Source: Dugong dugon
Lineage: Eukaryota; Chordata; Mammalia; Sirenia; Dugongidae
Length of the DNA stretch: 64,000 nucleotides
Assembly: GCA_030035585.1 (NCBI GenBank)
Contig: CM057462.1
Span: 116,989,234-117,053,233, forward strand
Direction: 5' to 3'
The position numbers and the translations under genes were made by a program. Shown here in pieces: positions 37,685 to 50,500 of this stretch (positions are counted from its first letter, which is position 1; each line of letters begins with the position of its first letter). The notes beneath the pieces are model-generated. The model was given only the letters and a program-made list of their open reading frames with translations. It made no database searches and was not told where the DNA came from.

Positions 37685-37810
37685 GTTGAAGCTCCATTCA
37701 TCCCAAAGTTCAGAGGCTCTGGAGATACCAGCAACTTTGATGACTATGAAGAAGAAGATATCCGTGTCTCTATAACAGAAAAGTGTGCAAAAGAATTCGG
37801 TGAATTTTAA
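37685..37810 (+). CDS. PRKACB: PRKACB last coding exon: C-terminal tail (residues 310-350) and stop
   Basis: The coding part of the terminal exon is 126 nt, from acceptor 'tcaattatag' to TAA at 37808-37810. It starts [20 protein letters not shown] and ends [12 protein letters not shown]. Phe327 and Tyr330 in NFDDY belong to the C-tail stretch that folds over the ATP pocket. Ser338 in RVSITEK is the turn-motif phosphosite, and the terminal FGEF is the hydrophobic motif that docks on the N-lobe. The 3' UTR follows directly. Confidence 0.97.
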   Translation, partial: VEAPFIPKFRGSGDTSNFDDYEEEDIRVSITEKCAKEFGEF

Positions 37811-38504
37811 AAAGGAGCAACAAGATGACATCAGAGCTCACACTCAATTTTTGCACTCTGTTGAGAGATAAGGTGGAGCTGAGACCGTCCTGTGTTGAAG
37901 CAGTTACCTAGTTCCTTCATTCGAACGCCTGAGTAAGGTCTTTATTGCCATCATCCGTGTGTGCACTCTGCATCCACCTATGTAACAAGGCACCACTAAG
38001 CAAGCATTGTCTGTGTCATAACACAGCACTAGACCACTTTCCTACTTCTCTTTGGTTTGTCTTTCTCCACTCCTTTTACATCCATTTCTTCCCTTTTCAT
38101 TTTCATTTTTTTTCCAAACAGTGCTCCATTTTATTTTGTTTGTGTTTCAAATGGGCAGTGTTATGGCTACGTGATATTTGAAGGGACTCATGTGTTGCCT
38201 TTAGTAGTACTTGTTAATATTTTTGTTGATCAATGGCTTGAGGCTATTGTTTCTTACAATTATTTCTACTTTGAGTAGTTCAGACTCACTTTTGCCAAAA
38301 CTTCTGAGTTTTTGAGGATAGAAATCTCATCTAAAGGAAATTTATGCAAATTAATTTAAAACAGTAACTTTCTTAGAACTCACTATTTTGGCAAAAAAAA
38401 AAATGGATAGACTAATATAGAGTAGCTAGATGCAGCAATGTGGATTCCTGTAGATCAGAGGTTCTGTTTCCCTTCACCCCCTTTTATATCATCCTCCTCT
38501 GAGT

Positions 38505-38510
38505 AATAAA
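38505..38510 (+). promoter_or_regulatory. PRKACB: candidate proximal poly(A) signal AATAAA
   Basis: AATAAA lies about 700 nt past the stop codon and is followed within 30 nt by the GT-rich stretch 'tgtgcaatgtgac' and 'acctgtgtctc', a plausible downstream element. Use of this site would give a short 3' UTR. Confidence 0.5.
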
Positions 38511-39706
38511 GTGACCAGCTTGTGCAATGTGACACCTGTGTCTCATTCAGCAGGAACAACAAATGATATGGATCATCTCCCAGATTCTTTCATCTGGTAC
38601 CAGCATTTCTGTAGATGTTAGAGAAGAGTTCTAGGGTTTCTGAACCCTAACTCTTCCATAAGGGTTTTAGCCAGTATTTTAATAGGACATGACTAATGAA
38701 GGTGACAGATTTTAAAGTTTCTAATATAGTCTCACTGTAAACTTTTTAAAGGAAAAGAAACAAACTAAAAAGAACATTAGTTTTGAGAAACACTTTGCTA
38801 AGTCATCAAATGGTTTGATCCTTGCAAACAAATAATATAGAGGCCCTCTTATTTAAATGAAGTATTTTTGTTTGTTCTGTTTTGCTTTAATTTTTTTTTA
38901 ATGGTGAAGAACAAAAGAAGTTGTGGCCAGGTTTTTATTCTGGCGGACTTTATTTGTAAGCCTCCTGTGGGGGGTGCCCCTCCCCTGGCCTCATCAGTGA
39001 GGAAAGGAGACACAGTTTATAGAACTGCCACAACCATATTTTCATTTTGAGGGGTGATATTTTTTAGATGTGTCATCATTTCTAACGTCTTTTCTCTCAG
39101 TAAACAGAATGTATGATCATGCAGGTACAATTTTAGTATTTGAGGGTTTGTTTGTTTTTTTATATACTTCTTGCCAACTGACATAACAACATTGCTGTCA
39201 TATGGACATTTCAAGCACTTTTGCACAGTTAGTTCAGTGTTCATGGAGAATCCATGGCTTAATTCATTTTTCTTACCTTTTTTTCCTCTTCTTTGCTTTT
39301 CACTTTTCCCATCTGGTTTTATCTCTATGTCTCAGTGACCTATCTTTAAACAGCACACCAAAATAGTTTAAAATAAACTGGGTTCATTTTTTTATGATCA
39401 ATTTACATGCATAAAGAATGAGTTATTTTTAATCAAACTGAGCTTCATGTATATAACCATTGTATTCGCTTCACTGTGGGTGCAGGGGGGGGTCACTGGG
39501 ACTACTTTTTTTCACCCTTGTAAAACCTTTGAAGATGTGGAAAAATCCTGACTCAGATGTTCTCTCCACCATCCTGTCTGTCTTTTGGTTGTCAAGTGTC
39601 CTGCACGGTAATGTCACATAAAGGCTAATGCTGACTTCAGTTGGTCCACCTGTATTTAAAATGTGCAAGATAAACATTAAATCCTTTGCTGTAGCAAGTA
39701 GCAAAG

Positions 39707-39707
<1 letters not shown>

Positions 39708-39754
<47 letters not shown>
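39708..39754 (+). repeat. (TA)n microsatellite in the PRKACB 3' UTR
   Basis: About 47 nt of uninterrupted TA dinucleotides, directly before 'catcatgttaataaa'. It would form a self-complementary stretch in the long mRNA isoforms. Confidence 0.95.
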
Positions 39755-39756
<2 letters not shown>

Positions 39757-39909
39757 TCATGTTAATAAATTTAAAATATCATTTGTATAAAATATTTTAA
39801 TTAATTTTTTTTGTATTTCATTTAGAACCAAGAACATGCTGATCATTGTATTCTATGTACGCTATAAATGCTGTGGTAGCTTGGTTGTATATTATTGTAA
39901 AATTATTTT

Positions 39910-39915
39910 AATAAA
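39910..39915 (+). promoter_or_regulatory. PRKACB: candidate middle poly(A) signal AATAAA
   Basis: AATAAA about 2.1 kb after the stop codon, preceded by the T-rich 'tgtatattattg' and followed by a T/G-rich stretch (39930-39960). Confidence 0.5.
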
Positions 39916-40369
39916 TCATGGGGATGACAATTTGATGATTACGTTTTAGTTTTCAGTAATTGAAAAGATTTCTATGGATTCTAAAAATATTTTTTTCTAC
40001 AAAATTACTAGTGCCCAGCACAATTTGCTATAGAATCTACGTAGGTAATTAAACCCTAAGCATCCCGATGTGAGAATTGACCCCTAGGCATACACAGATT
40101 TTGAGGGCTATTTAGTCTTTCCATTTTACTCTCTGTTAAAGGCTATGAGCAAGCTTTCAATTATGTCATGGGAGCCTATTTCCAACCAATCAACTACACT
40201 GAATTGGAATATTTTAAAGTATATAAAACTTCTAATTTCAGCCACAATTTAGCCAAGAACATTGATAAAAGCTTGAATAAAAAAATAAGTGGTATGAATC
40301 AGTATTTAATGTAAATTACATTATTAAAAGCAGGAGATATTGCATTCTTATGCGGTAAATAGCAAGGAA

Positions 40370-40540
40370 ACCGCAGTGTAGAGGAAGGAGCCCTAGACTG
40401 AAAGCTGGGATGTCTGCGTTTCAGGCCTGGGGTGTCACTGTCAGCACAACCTTTGCCACAGGTCTCTTCTCTGTAAAGTGGAAGGATTGGATTAGGCAGT
40501 TTGTAAGGTCCCTTCTAGCTTTCACATGCTATGACAAGAT
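40370..40540 (+). repeat. MIR-like repeat inside the PRKACB 3' UTR
   Basis: The order of 'gccctagactgaaagctggg', 'tctctgtaaagtggaaggat' and 'ttgtaaggtcccttctagct' resembles a MIR or MIR3. The match is loose. Confidence 0.4.
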
Positions 40541-41076
40541 TCTTTTTTATTTGACATTTCGAAGGGATAACATGCTTTGAAGTAAGTCTTGGTAAGGCTG
40601 TATTTTAGGGCAACTTTCTTCTCTGTATCTCTGACAGTGTTCTTACAGTTCTTTGAATTTCATGAGAACCTTTGTGTCTGTTCCAATTCCTTCCTCATTC
40701 ACTGATGCTAAATACCCAATTGATATCAAATTGTCAACCTACCAAAAAGATGCTGTGGCTTGTGGGTATTGCTGTCTTGTTTTTGGTATGTTCTTGTATT
40801 GACTGCCCATTGGCCTGAAATACTCATTGTAAGCCTGACAAAAAAAAAAAAAAGAAAATCATTTTTCTTTCCCACTGTTCTTTTTTTCTGCTTGTTGTAA
40901 GAATCAAATGATATAATGTGAAAGCACCTTGTAAACTGTAACCTATCAATGTAAAATGTTAAGGTGTGTTGTTATTTCATTAATTATTTCTTGTTTAGAA
41001 TGAAATTTCCTATGCACTACTGTAGCTAGGAAATGCTGAAAACAACTGTGTTTTTTAATTAATCAATAACTGCAAA

Positions 41077-41082
41077 ATTAAA
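41077..41082 (+). promoter_or_regulatory. PRKACB: candidate distal poly(A) signal ATTAAA
   Basis: ATTAAA about 3.27 kb after the stop, followed by 'cagtttattgagtcttg'. The distance fits the long PRKACB 3' UTR known in other mammals, but this is inference. An AATAAA at 41416-41421 is an alternative. Confidence 0.4.
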
Positions 41083-41962
41083 GTATCTTAAAAGGTAAAA
41101 CAGTTTATTGAGTCTTGAATTCTACTTGGTGCCCTTATTTGATTACTAATTTTGTGCTAATACTGCAGGTGCTTAGTTTTCATGTGTTTGGATTGGTTTT
41201 TTGGTAGTAGAAGCAGAGTAATAGCGGGAGGAATGTCCACCCATCTACTCCAACTGGTCACTTACTAAGAAAATCCTAGATTCATTCCACAGTTTTTAAA
41301 AAATATTCTTATTTCTTCTTCATGCTGTTGGTCCAAATTACTCCTATCATAATGTTGAAGATACTCATATTTAAAGGATTTCTACTGCCAAGATCCCTCA
41401 TCCTTATATTGTAATAATAAACTATGCCTTTCTACTTTTTTCTTCAGAAGTGCTTTTGAACTTCACTTTACCTCTTCCCATTTTAGCCAGCTTGATTATT
41501 GTGTTTCTATAGTTGCCCTTTACCTCAAAAAATATCATTTTTAAGATAATTATTTTAATAGGCTATCATTTTGTTTGATTGCTGTGATTATTGTTGTAAA
41601 CACAAATATTGATGCATTTCATAACATGGTGCTTACTATTTTTGTACCAATGCTTCATTTTATCATTATCAGGGCTCAATACGAATACCTGTTTTCTTGT
41701 TTCCTTAAATAACTAATGACAAAAATCTGGGCATGTCTTCACTCCAGAGCTGTCATCATTTGAAACCCATCTAACCGTGCATTTTCTCCTATTCACAAAT
41801 ATGAGATGTAATGTTAACAACATTTTTATTTAGTTTTTCTGAACATTTTCTGTATGCCTTATTTAATAGCCTTTGTGCCCACTGAGCTATGTATTCCTAT
41901 GGTGAAAGGCTTGCACTGATCTCCCTTCAAATGCCTTATACTTGGCTAAAACTGAACTAATT

Positions 41963-42031
41963 AAAACCGGTTGCTGTTGAGTCAACTCCAACTCATGGCA
42001 TGTTAACTGTGTACACCACCCAGGGACTCCT
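41963..42031 (-). mobile_element. AfroSINE remnant with internal deletion
   Basis: The tail 'ccggttgctgttgagtcaac' and the head 'caccacccagggactcctg' remain, joined with most of the body missing. Confidence 0.7.
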
Positions 42032-42444
42032 GCACTAATTTACTATAGGCAAAAATAGGAGGGGGACACTGTGTCAGTGTGGTCACAAACTTCATTGTAC
42101 GTGCTATCTTGTTTTTATTATTTCCTGGAATATCAGCAGGAAACAGGAAACAGTAGCTACTGAGAGCAGCGGAAAACACAGGTAACTGAAACCACTGTTA
42201 ACACCTGATCAAACTTGCCCTTGCATCAAGCTATCCTCTCAAAGTAATGCTTCAAAAACATAATACTGAGCACACCAGATTTATTAAGTTTAGAGTTTCT
42301 GCCCATCTCTTTATGAAGACACTAACAGTGCAGTAACAAAAGGAAAGTAGGATTGGGCATAAGGGTCTGGTCAGAAAACCCCAGCTGCCTCATCATGTGT
42401 TTATTCAGGGGTTAGTAATGTTCAAAGCAAATGATTACCTTAAT

Positions 42445-42950
42445 GTATTAGTTTTCCATTCTTGCTGGAACAAATTGCCATAAGCCCAGAGGTCAGAAGT
42501 CTAAAATGAGTCTCAATGGTGTGAAATCAAGGTATCAGGTGGCTCTGTTCCCTTCTGGAGGCTCTAGGGGAGGATCCTTGCCTTTTCTAATTTCTATAGG
42601 CTGCTCACTTTCCTTGGCTTATGGCCCCCTTCCCCCATCTTCAAAGCTAACCAACATTGGGTCAGGTCCCTCTCACGCTGCATCATTCTAACTACCTCTT
42701 CTGCCTACTTTCGATTTTTAAAACCAAAACCAGTTACTGTCTAGTTTATTACAACTTATGGCAACCCCATGTATTTCAGAGTAGTACTGTGCTCCACAGG
42801 GCTTTCAATGGCTGTGATCTTTTGGAAAGAGATCTCCTGGCCTTTCTTCTAAGGTGCCTCTGGGTAGATTCCACTTTTAAAGTCCCTTATGATTATATTG
42901 AGCCTACCTGGATAATATGACACAAAAAGACTAAAAATAAATTAAAAATA
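42445..42950. mobile_element. interspersed repeat, MaLR/LTR-like, family uncertain
   Basis: The pattern 'tattagttttccattcttgc', 'gaggtcagaagtctaaaatg', 'tctggaggctctaggggagg' and 'cccttatgattatattgagc' is one I recall as common in mammalian repeats. It is split by the SINE at 42718-42875. Confidence 0.5.
42718..42875 (-). mobile_element. AfroSINE, antisense, diverged
   Basis: Core recognisable as 'aaccccatgtatttcagagt' and 'tccacagggctttcaatggc' with many changes, so older than most copies here. Confidence 0.65.
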
Positions 42951-43230
42951 TATTCCAGGCACTTAGAAATAGAAAGTAAGAGTTACATATTAATATCAGA
43001 CAAAAATATTACATAGGACAATAAAAATTGTCCTATGAATAATATTTATTCATATTAATAAATCTATTTGGACATGGGTTCACAACGAAAATTTACAAAT
43101 TAAATGAAAAAACTAATATGAGTGAGAATCAGAGGAAAAAATTATGTATATGACAAAATTAGAAATTTAAGGACATCAAGTTCTGTAATTGTTCAGATAC
43201 AGATTATAAAATATAAATAAGGACTTAAAT

Positions 43231-44454
43231 AAAAAGGACTTTTACTTCCAATAATATGTCAGGCCAGGTAATTGAATTGACCCTGAAACAACTAAATAGG
43301 ATAAAACATCAAAAATATTTGCTATAATCTAGGGAGAGAGTGGCGAATTCTCAAGACTAAATAAATAAGGAACAGAAAGAAGGAAACCAGAGAGAATACC
43401 GGAGCACTGCAGGTAACTTTCTCCCTAAAATCACAAGGGAAACCTTTTCATAGCCTCACAGGGCAATGGGGTAAAGTCTAGAGGCCCACTCAAAACTGGA
43501 AATGTAATAGGAGTTTCTGATCCCATAAACATGTGACCAAAAGGGCTACAATTTTAGTGTAAGAGTGAATCAGAAATAGTTTCCCATCCCTTGTATACAG
43601 CAAAGAAAATTAACTCTCTCAAACCTAGGCATTGAGTGAAAACCCCAAACAAAACAAAACCCATTGCTGTGAGTCTATTCCAACTCATAGCAACCCTATA
43701 GGATAGGGCAGAACTGCCCCAGAGGGTTTCCAAAGCTGTAAATCTTTTCGGAAGCAGACTGCCACATCTTTTTCTCACAGAGTGGCTGTTGGGTTACAAC
43801 TTCAGTCTTTTGGTTAGTAGCCGAGTGCTTAACCACTGCACCACCTAAGGTCCTTTAGGCATTGAGTGAACGGGGGAAAATCGCAACTGATAAAATTGGA
43901 ACCACAATCTAGCCCTCCTGCTGATATGAGGCCTTAATTCACACAACTTGGTGGCTTTATAAACTTCAAGCTCAGGATATAATTTAGAGTTATCCTAGAC
44001 TGGCAGCACCTCTGGATACCTAGAAGGAAACTTCCTCTTCAGAGGAATCCACCCTCTTCTCAGGCCTCAAAGAAATTCACAAGTAACATTCTAAAGAAAA
44101 TAAGGAGCTCATATAAAAGGTAACTGAACACAACAATTAAAAAGTCCAGGACTGACACCCAGGGGAAGAAGAAACAGCAGAAACAGAGCCATAAGAATTT
44201 CAAACATTGGAATATTACAAACAAATTATAAAAGAGCAATGATTAATATATTTTTTAAAGGCAATCTTGAAATTATGTGCAAGGAACAAACAACTGTAAA
44301 GCATAATCATAAGATATGTAAGACAACAAAACAACTTGGAGAAATGAAAAATCTGATCACTGAAATTAAAAACCTAATGAATGGGTTTAGGAATAGACTA
44401 GACATTGTTGAAGAAAGAATCAATAAACTGAAAGACTGATGTAAAGAAACTTCA
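43231..44454 (+). mobile_element. old L1, 5' part (5' UTR and ORF1 N-terminus)
   Basis: 5' UTR-like sequence leads to an ORF1 coiled-coil fragment at 44239-44439 (for example KQLGEMKNLITEIKNLMNGF and DIVEERINKLKD). The element is interrupted by a SINE (43641-43855) and then by L1-B, and resumes after 52557. It is far more diverged than L1-A and L1-B. Confidence 0.7.
43641..43855 (-). mobile_element. AfroSINE, antisense, with target-site duplication
   Basis: From 'aaccccaaacaaaacaaaac' to 'gcaccacctaaggtcctt'. A perfect 15-nt direct repeat 'taggcattgagtgaa' flanks it (43626-43640 and 43856-43870). Confidence 0.95.
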
Positions 44455-44468
44455 GAACATAGCACAGA
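44455..44468. repeat. L1-B target-site duplication, left copy
   Basis: 'gaacatagcacaga' is matched at the other end by 'gaatatagcacaga' (52543-52556), one mismatch in 14. The L1 poly(A) tail abuts the right copy. Confidence 0.93.
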
Positions 44469-46121
44469 GACTTCCGGCAAAATGGCACTCTAGGCAGAAG
44501 CACCATGCCGTCCCTCCACAGCGAAGATCCGAAAAACTAAGCCAAACACAGAAAACAACAATCCTGAAACCCTAAAACATCAAATGAAGAGATAAAGAAC
44601 TCAGCCAAGCACCAACGGGAGTGAGAAAACTAACAGAGAATGGAGAGTGAGGAGAGATTCATGCAGAGGTCCCCTACCAGCAAACACAGTGCAGATCTGC
44701 CATCTTGGACTCCTATCAGAGACCAGCAAACAGGGAGTAGGAGAAAGCAGCTTCACGGAGCTTCCAGCAGCAGGCAAAACAACCCGTAATTTCCGATATA
44801 CGCTTTCCCACCCCCAACCCTTCTTCACCCCCACTCAGCCTCCTCTGCTTCCTGTGGCCACAATCTCTTGTCCGGGAAACACCGGCTGCTTGGATTCCAC
44901 ACACCCGAACAGGCCAGCTCTCTGAGTGCCATTTGTTGGCTGCTGGTGTTGCTTTTGTCTGCTTCTTTTGATTTCTTCCTTACCTCTCACCACCTCCCCC
45001 TCCTTTCGCTCAAATACCTGGCTCTGTGCACCATCTTTGCTTCTTCCTGAGGGGCTGTGGAGCTCTGTTCAAGTGTGAAGCTGCTTCCCAGTCTGGGCTG
45101 CTGCACTGGTGGGATCCCAGGGCTTTTGTTCTTTCGTTTCTTTTGAATTGTTTGTTTGTTTTCTTTTCCTTTTCTTGAGTTGGGAGCCCCTTCTGGCCAG
45201 GCAGTGCTGCATGGCAAGGAGACTACCCCCTCGGCTTGCACAGACATGCAGAGGGATCCCTGATAGCATTTCTTCTTTCAATGTTTTTTTTTTTTTTTCT
45301 GTTTTTTGGGGGGCTTTTCTTGTTCTTTTTTAATTTGTTTTGTTTTATTTTCCCTTTTTGTCTTTCTTTATTACTCAGTTTCTCGTCTCTCTATATCTTC
45401 CTTCTCTTTCTGTTCCCTGAAAACCTGGTATTGTATACTTCTACACCTTCTAGCCAGGCTGTACTGCAACACCTGAGAGTGACTTCCCCAGACCTCATAG
45501 CTGCACTTGTAGGATCCCTGGGAATTCTGCAGTTCTTTAACCTTTCCAATTTTTATTTATTTATTCTTTTCTTTTCTTTTCTTCCTCTTCCCCTTTCTGT
45601 TTTTCTACATTTCATAGTCTCTCATCTCTCCACTCCAACGGCAATGTCCCCTAGAATTCTTTTTTGTTTGTCTGTTTTTGGCTCCTGTTCCTCTCTGCTC
45701 TCTCCCATATCCATCTTAGCTCCACATATAACAATCTCCCCACTACATCCTGCCTACCTGCACCGTGCACTTAACATCACACCACCAAGCAGCACAGGCA
45801 CGGCCTACTGTAATCTGCCCTGCACTGATTACCGACCCACCCTGGTGGCTGTAGTAAGTGCCAGAAACAACCCGTCCCAGTAAATCCTCTTCAGCTAGAC
45901 CATGCTCTGACTGACCCACCAATTGGAGAAGGAGGTGAACTGTATTGTGCCCACAGACGACCAAACAACAAAGAACACACAGTTTGCCTGCTCAGAGATA
46001 GTCAATTTTTTTTTTTTAAAAGGGAAGAAACAAACAACTACAATCAATAAATGAGAAAAATAACCACTGAATTCCCTGAAGACAGCAGACAATATCAAAA
46101 CATTTACAAAAACAGGACAGG

Positions 46122-47117
46122 ATGGTTCAAGTAGGCGTCCAAAATAAAACACAAGATGACTTTCCAGTGGAATAAAATGCACTAGAACTACCTGATAGGG
46201 AATTCAAATCTCTAATACTCAGAATTCTCCAAGAGCTGAGGCAGAAAGCTGACAAACATGAGGAAAAAATAGACAAATTCATGGAAAATACAGACAAAAA
46301 ATCAGAAGAATTCAGGAAAATAATGCAGGAACAAAACGCCAAAATAAATTCACAACTAGAAATTATACAAAGACAACAATCAGAAATCCAAAAGATAAAC
46401 AACAAGGTTTCAGAAATGGACGGTGTCATAGAAGGGCTGAGAAGCAGAGTGGACATGGTGGAAGACAGTATCAGTGGAATTGAAAACAAACACTTGGATA
46501 CAACTCTGTTTGAGGAAAACTCAGAAAAAAGAACAAAGAAAAATGAGGACACCCTGAGAGTTATGTGGGATACAATCAAAAGCAAAAATTTTCGAGTGAT
46601 TGGAATTCCAGAACGGGGGAGAAAACAGAAAACACAGACAGGATCATTGAAGAACTGCTGACTGAAAACTTTCCCAATATCATGAAAGATGAAAAGCTGG
46701 CCATCCAAGAAGCTCAACGAACTCCATATAGGAGAGACCCCAAAAGAAAACAACCAAGGCATATCATAATCACACTCGCCAAAACCAAAGACAAACAAAG
46801 AATCCTGAGAGCAGCTCATGAAAAACCAGAAGTCACATACAGAGGACAAACAATAAGACTAAGCTCAGATTATTCAGCAGAAACCATGCAGACAAGAAGG
46901 CAGTGGGATGACATATATAAAATCTTGAAAGAAAAAAATTGTCAGCCAAGAATAATATATCCTGCAAAACTCGTTCAAATTTGATGGTGAAATTAGGTCA
47001 TTTCCAGATAAACAGAAATTAACGGAATATGTAAAAGTCAAACCAAACTTACAAGAATTATTAAATGGAGTTCTTGGATCTGAGAACAAACAACTTCAGC
47101 TAACAGGCAGAATCTAG
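46122..47117 (+). pseudogene. L1-B ORF1, broken
   Basis: Begins MVQVGVQNKTQDDFPVE, then an in-frame TAA (GAA to TAA compared with L1-A) about 20 codons in. The coiled-coil part (46281 on; IIQRQQSEIQKINNKVSEMD) and RRM part (NFRVIGIPERG; TENFPNIMKDEKLAIQEAQR) are in two frames, split by a one-base loss near 46615. A second loss near 46975 shifts the C-terminal domain, which ends QLQLTGRI at 47117. Confidence 0.92.
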
Positions 47118-47549
47118 GATGCAGGATTGTACCAGCCAGATACCAATCTAGGAAATGAACTCTCGAGGACTATCCAAAACCAAAAGAAATACAACAGGGA
47201 ATCAGAGCAGTTAATCAGTAAATGACAACAACATCAAAACAATAAAAGGGGGAATAAAAGGCATAGGTATAGAACCCTCTAATGGAGAAGAAGGCAAGGC
47301 GATACCAAGTAATGGTAGACTGCTTCAAACTTAGAAAGATAAGGATAAAATTCATGGTAACCACATAGAAAGTTAACAAACATAAAAATAAAGAGGAAAA
47401 ACATAAAGCCTCAGCAAAAACAAAAACTTACAAAAACGAAATGAAAACAAAACCCACAAACAAAAGGAACTCAGCATGAGAGAGTAAGAAGAACAAAGAA
47501 AACGTCAGCACCACAAAAAAACAAAAAACAAAAAACAAAAAACTACAAA

Positions 47550-50500
47550 ATGACAGCAACAAACTCACCTCTATCAGTAATTACACTGAATGTAAATGGA
47601 CTCAATGCACCCATAAAGAGATGGAGAGTGACAGAATGGATAAGAAAACAGGATCCATCAATATGCTGTCTCCAAGAGACACACCTTAGAAACAAAGATG
47701 TGAATTTATTAAAAGTCAAAGGTTAGAAAAACATATATCAAGCTAACATCTACCAAAAAAGAGCAGGAGTGGCAATTCTAATCTCAGATAAAATAGACTT
47801 TAAAATGAAATCTACCATAAAAGACAAAGAAGGACACTATCTAATGATTAAGGGGACAATCCATCATGAAGACATAACCATAATAAACATCTACAACCCA
47901 ATGACAGGGCTCCAAAATACACAAAACAAACTCTAACAACACTGAAAAGAGAAATTGATAGTTCCATAATAACAGTAGGAGACTTCAACACACCACGTTC
48001 AGTAAAGGACAGAACAACTAAGAAGAAACTCAGCAAACATACAGAAGACCTAAAGGGCACAATCAGCCAACTTGACCTCATAGACATATATATATAATAC
48101 TCCATCCAACTGCTGCAAAGTACACATTCTTTTCCAAAGCACATGGAACGTTCTCCAGAATAGACCACATCTTAGGCCACAGAGAAATCCTCAATAAGAT
48201 CCAAAACGCTGAGATAATTCAAAGTATCTTCTCTGACCACAATGCCATCAAGGTATAAATTAACAGTAGAAAGAGCAAGGAAAAAAAATCAATTACCTGC
48301 AAACTAAATAATACCCTGCTTACACATCACTGGGTAATAAAAGAAATCAGAGATGGAATCAGAAAATTCCCAGAATCAAATGAGAATGAAAACACATCCT
48401 ACCAAAACTTTTGGGACACAGCAAAGGCAGTCCTCAGAGGACAATTTATAGCAATAGATGCACAGATCAAAAAAGAAGAAAGGGACAAAATCAAAACATT
48501 AACTATAGAACTCAAACAAATAGAGAACAGCAAAAAAAGCCCACAACCACCAGAAGAAAGGAAATAGTAAAGATCAGAGCAGAAATAAATGAAATAGAGA
48601 ACAGACAAACAACAGAAAGAATCAATAAAACCAAGGTTGGTTCTTCGAAAGAATCAACAAAATTGACAAACCACTGGCCAGACTGACAAAAGAAAAACAG
48701 GAGAGGACACAAATAACCCAAATAAGAAATGAAATGGGGGACATTACAACAGACCCAACTGCAATAAAAAGGATTATAACAGAATATTATGAAAAACTAT
48801 ACTCCAACAAATTTGAAAACCTAGAGGAAATGGATAAACTTCTAGAAACACAGGACCTACCCAAACTACAACAAAGTGATGTTGAAAATCTGAACAGAGC
48901 CATAACAAGAGAAGAGATTGAAAAGGTAATCAAAAAACTCCCAACCAAAAAAAAGCCCTGGCCCAGATGGCTTCACTGGTGAATTCTACAAAACATTTAC
49001 AGAAGAGCTTCTACCAGTACTACTCAAGCTACTTCAGAGCATAGAAAGGAAGCAACACTTCCAAATTCATTCTATGATGCCAGCATAACGCTGACACCAA
49101 AACCAGGCAAAGACATCACAAAAAAAAAAAAAAATTACAGACCAGTATCTCACATGAATATAGATGCAAAAATTCTCAACAAAATTCTAGCCAACAGAAT
49201 TCAGCATCATATCAAAAAAAGAATATACCACGACCAAGTAGGATTCATACCAGGTATGCAAGGTTGATTCAACATTAGAAAATCAATCAATGTAATCCAC
49301 CACATAAATAAAAGGAAAGAAAAGAATCACATGATCATCTCAATTGACGCAGAAAAGGCATTTGACAAAGTCCAACACCCATTCCTGATAAAAACTCTCA
49401 ATCAAATAGGTGTAGAATGGAAATTTCTCAACATAATAAAGGACATCTATGCAAAACCAATGGCCAACATCATTCTTAATGGAGAGAGGCTGAAAACATT
49501 CCCCTTGAAAACAGGAACAAGACAAGGATGCCCTTTATCACCACTCCTATTTAACATTGTGCTGGAAGTTCTAGCTAGAGCAATAAGGCAAGAAAAAGAA
49601 ATAAAGAGCATCCACATTGGTAATGAAGAAGTTAAACTGTCCCTGTTTGCAAATGCTATGATACTATACATAGAAAACCCTAAAGACTTCATGAGAAATC
49701 TACTGGAACTAATAGAAAGATTCAGCAGAGTAGCAGGATACAAGATAAACATTCAAAAATCAGTTGGATTCCTATACACCAATAAGGAGAATGATGAAAC
49801 GGAAATCAGGAAAAAATACCAATTTCAATAGCCCCTAAAAAGATAAAATACTTAGGAATAAATCTGACCAGGGATGTAAAAGACCTATACAAAGAAAACT
49901 ACAAAACACTACAGCATGAAACCCAAAGGGATCTACATAAATGGAAAAACATACCATGTTCATGGATAGACAGACTCAACATTGTGAAAATGACAATTCT
50001 GCCCAAAACAATTTACAAATACAACGCAATCCTGATCCAAATACCAACAACATTCTTCAAAGAGATGGAAAAACTAATCATTAACTTTATATGGAAGGGG
50101 AAGAAGCCCCTAATAAGTAAAGGACTACTGAAGAAGAATAAAGTTGGAGGACTCACACTACCTGACTTCAGAACCTACTATACAGCTACAGTAGTCAAAA
50201 CAGCCTGGTACTGCTACAATGACAGATACATTGATCAATGGAACAGAATTGAGAACCCAGATGTAAATCCATCCACCTACAGTCACCTGATCTTCGACAA
50301 GGTCCCAAAGTCCATCAAATGGGGAAAAGACAGTCTTTTTAGCAAATGGTGCTGGAAAAACTGGATATCCATCTGCAGAAAAATGAAACAGGACCCATAC
50401 CTCACGCCGTATACAAAAACTACTTCAAAATGGATCAAAGACCTGAATATAAAGCCTAAAACTATAAAGTTCATAGAAGAAAAAATAGGACCAACACTTC

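Larger units (their letters stand above)
37811..41085 (+). other. PRKACB: PRKACB 3' untranslated region (end inferred)
   Basis: About 3.3 kb of AT-rich sequence follows the stop codon without a SINE or young LINE, unlike the surrounding DNA; that suggests constraint or simple chance. It contains AATAAA at 38505 and 39910, ATTAAA at 41077, a (TA)n tract at 39708-39754, and a MIR-like segment near 40370-40540. PRKACB mRNAs in other mammals are known to carry a long 3' UTR. The exact cleavage site here is not shown by the sequence alone; another AATAAA lies at 41416. Confidence 0.65.
41086..43230. other. downstream intergenic stretch
   Basis: AT-rich. It holds a SINE remnant (41963-42031), a MaLR-like repeat (42445-42950) and a SINE nested in it. 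Nothing is recognised in 41100-41950, which could still include distal 3' UTR if the AATAAA at 41416 is used. Confidence 0.6.

Noticed and set aside
45236-45883. 215-codon sense open stretch
   Set aside because: Located in the L1-B 5' UTR with Phe/Leu/Ser runs from T-rich DNA; the equivalent in L1-A is not open over the same length.
46127-46849. 240-codon antisense open stretch
   Set aside because: Exact shadow of L1-B ORF1 on the opposite strand; Ser/Phe/Leu-rich as expected from the complement of A-rich coding sequence.
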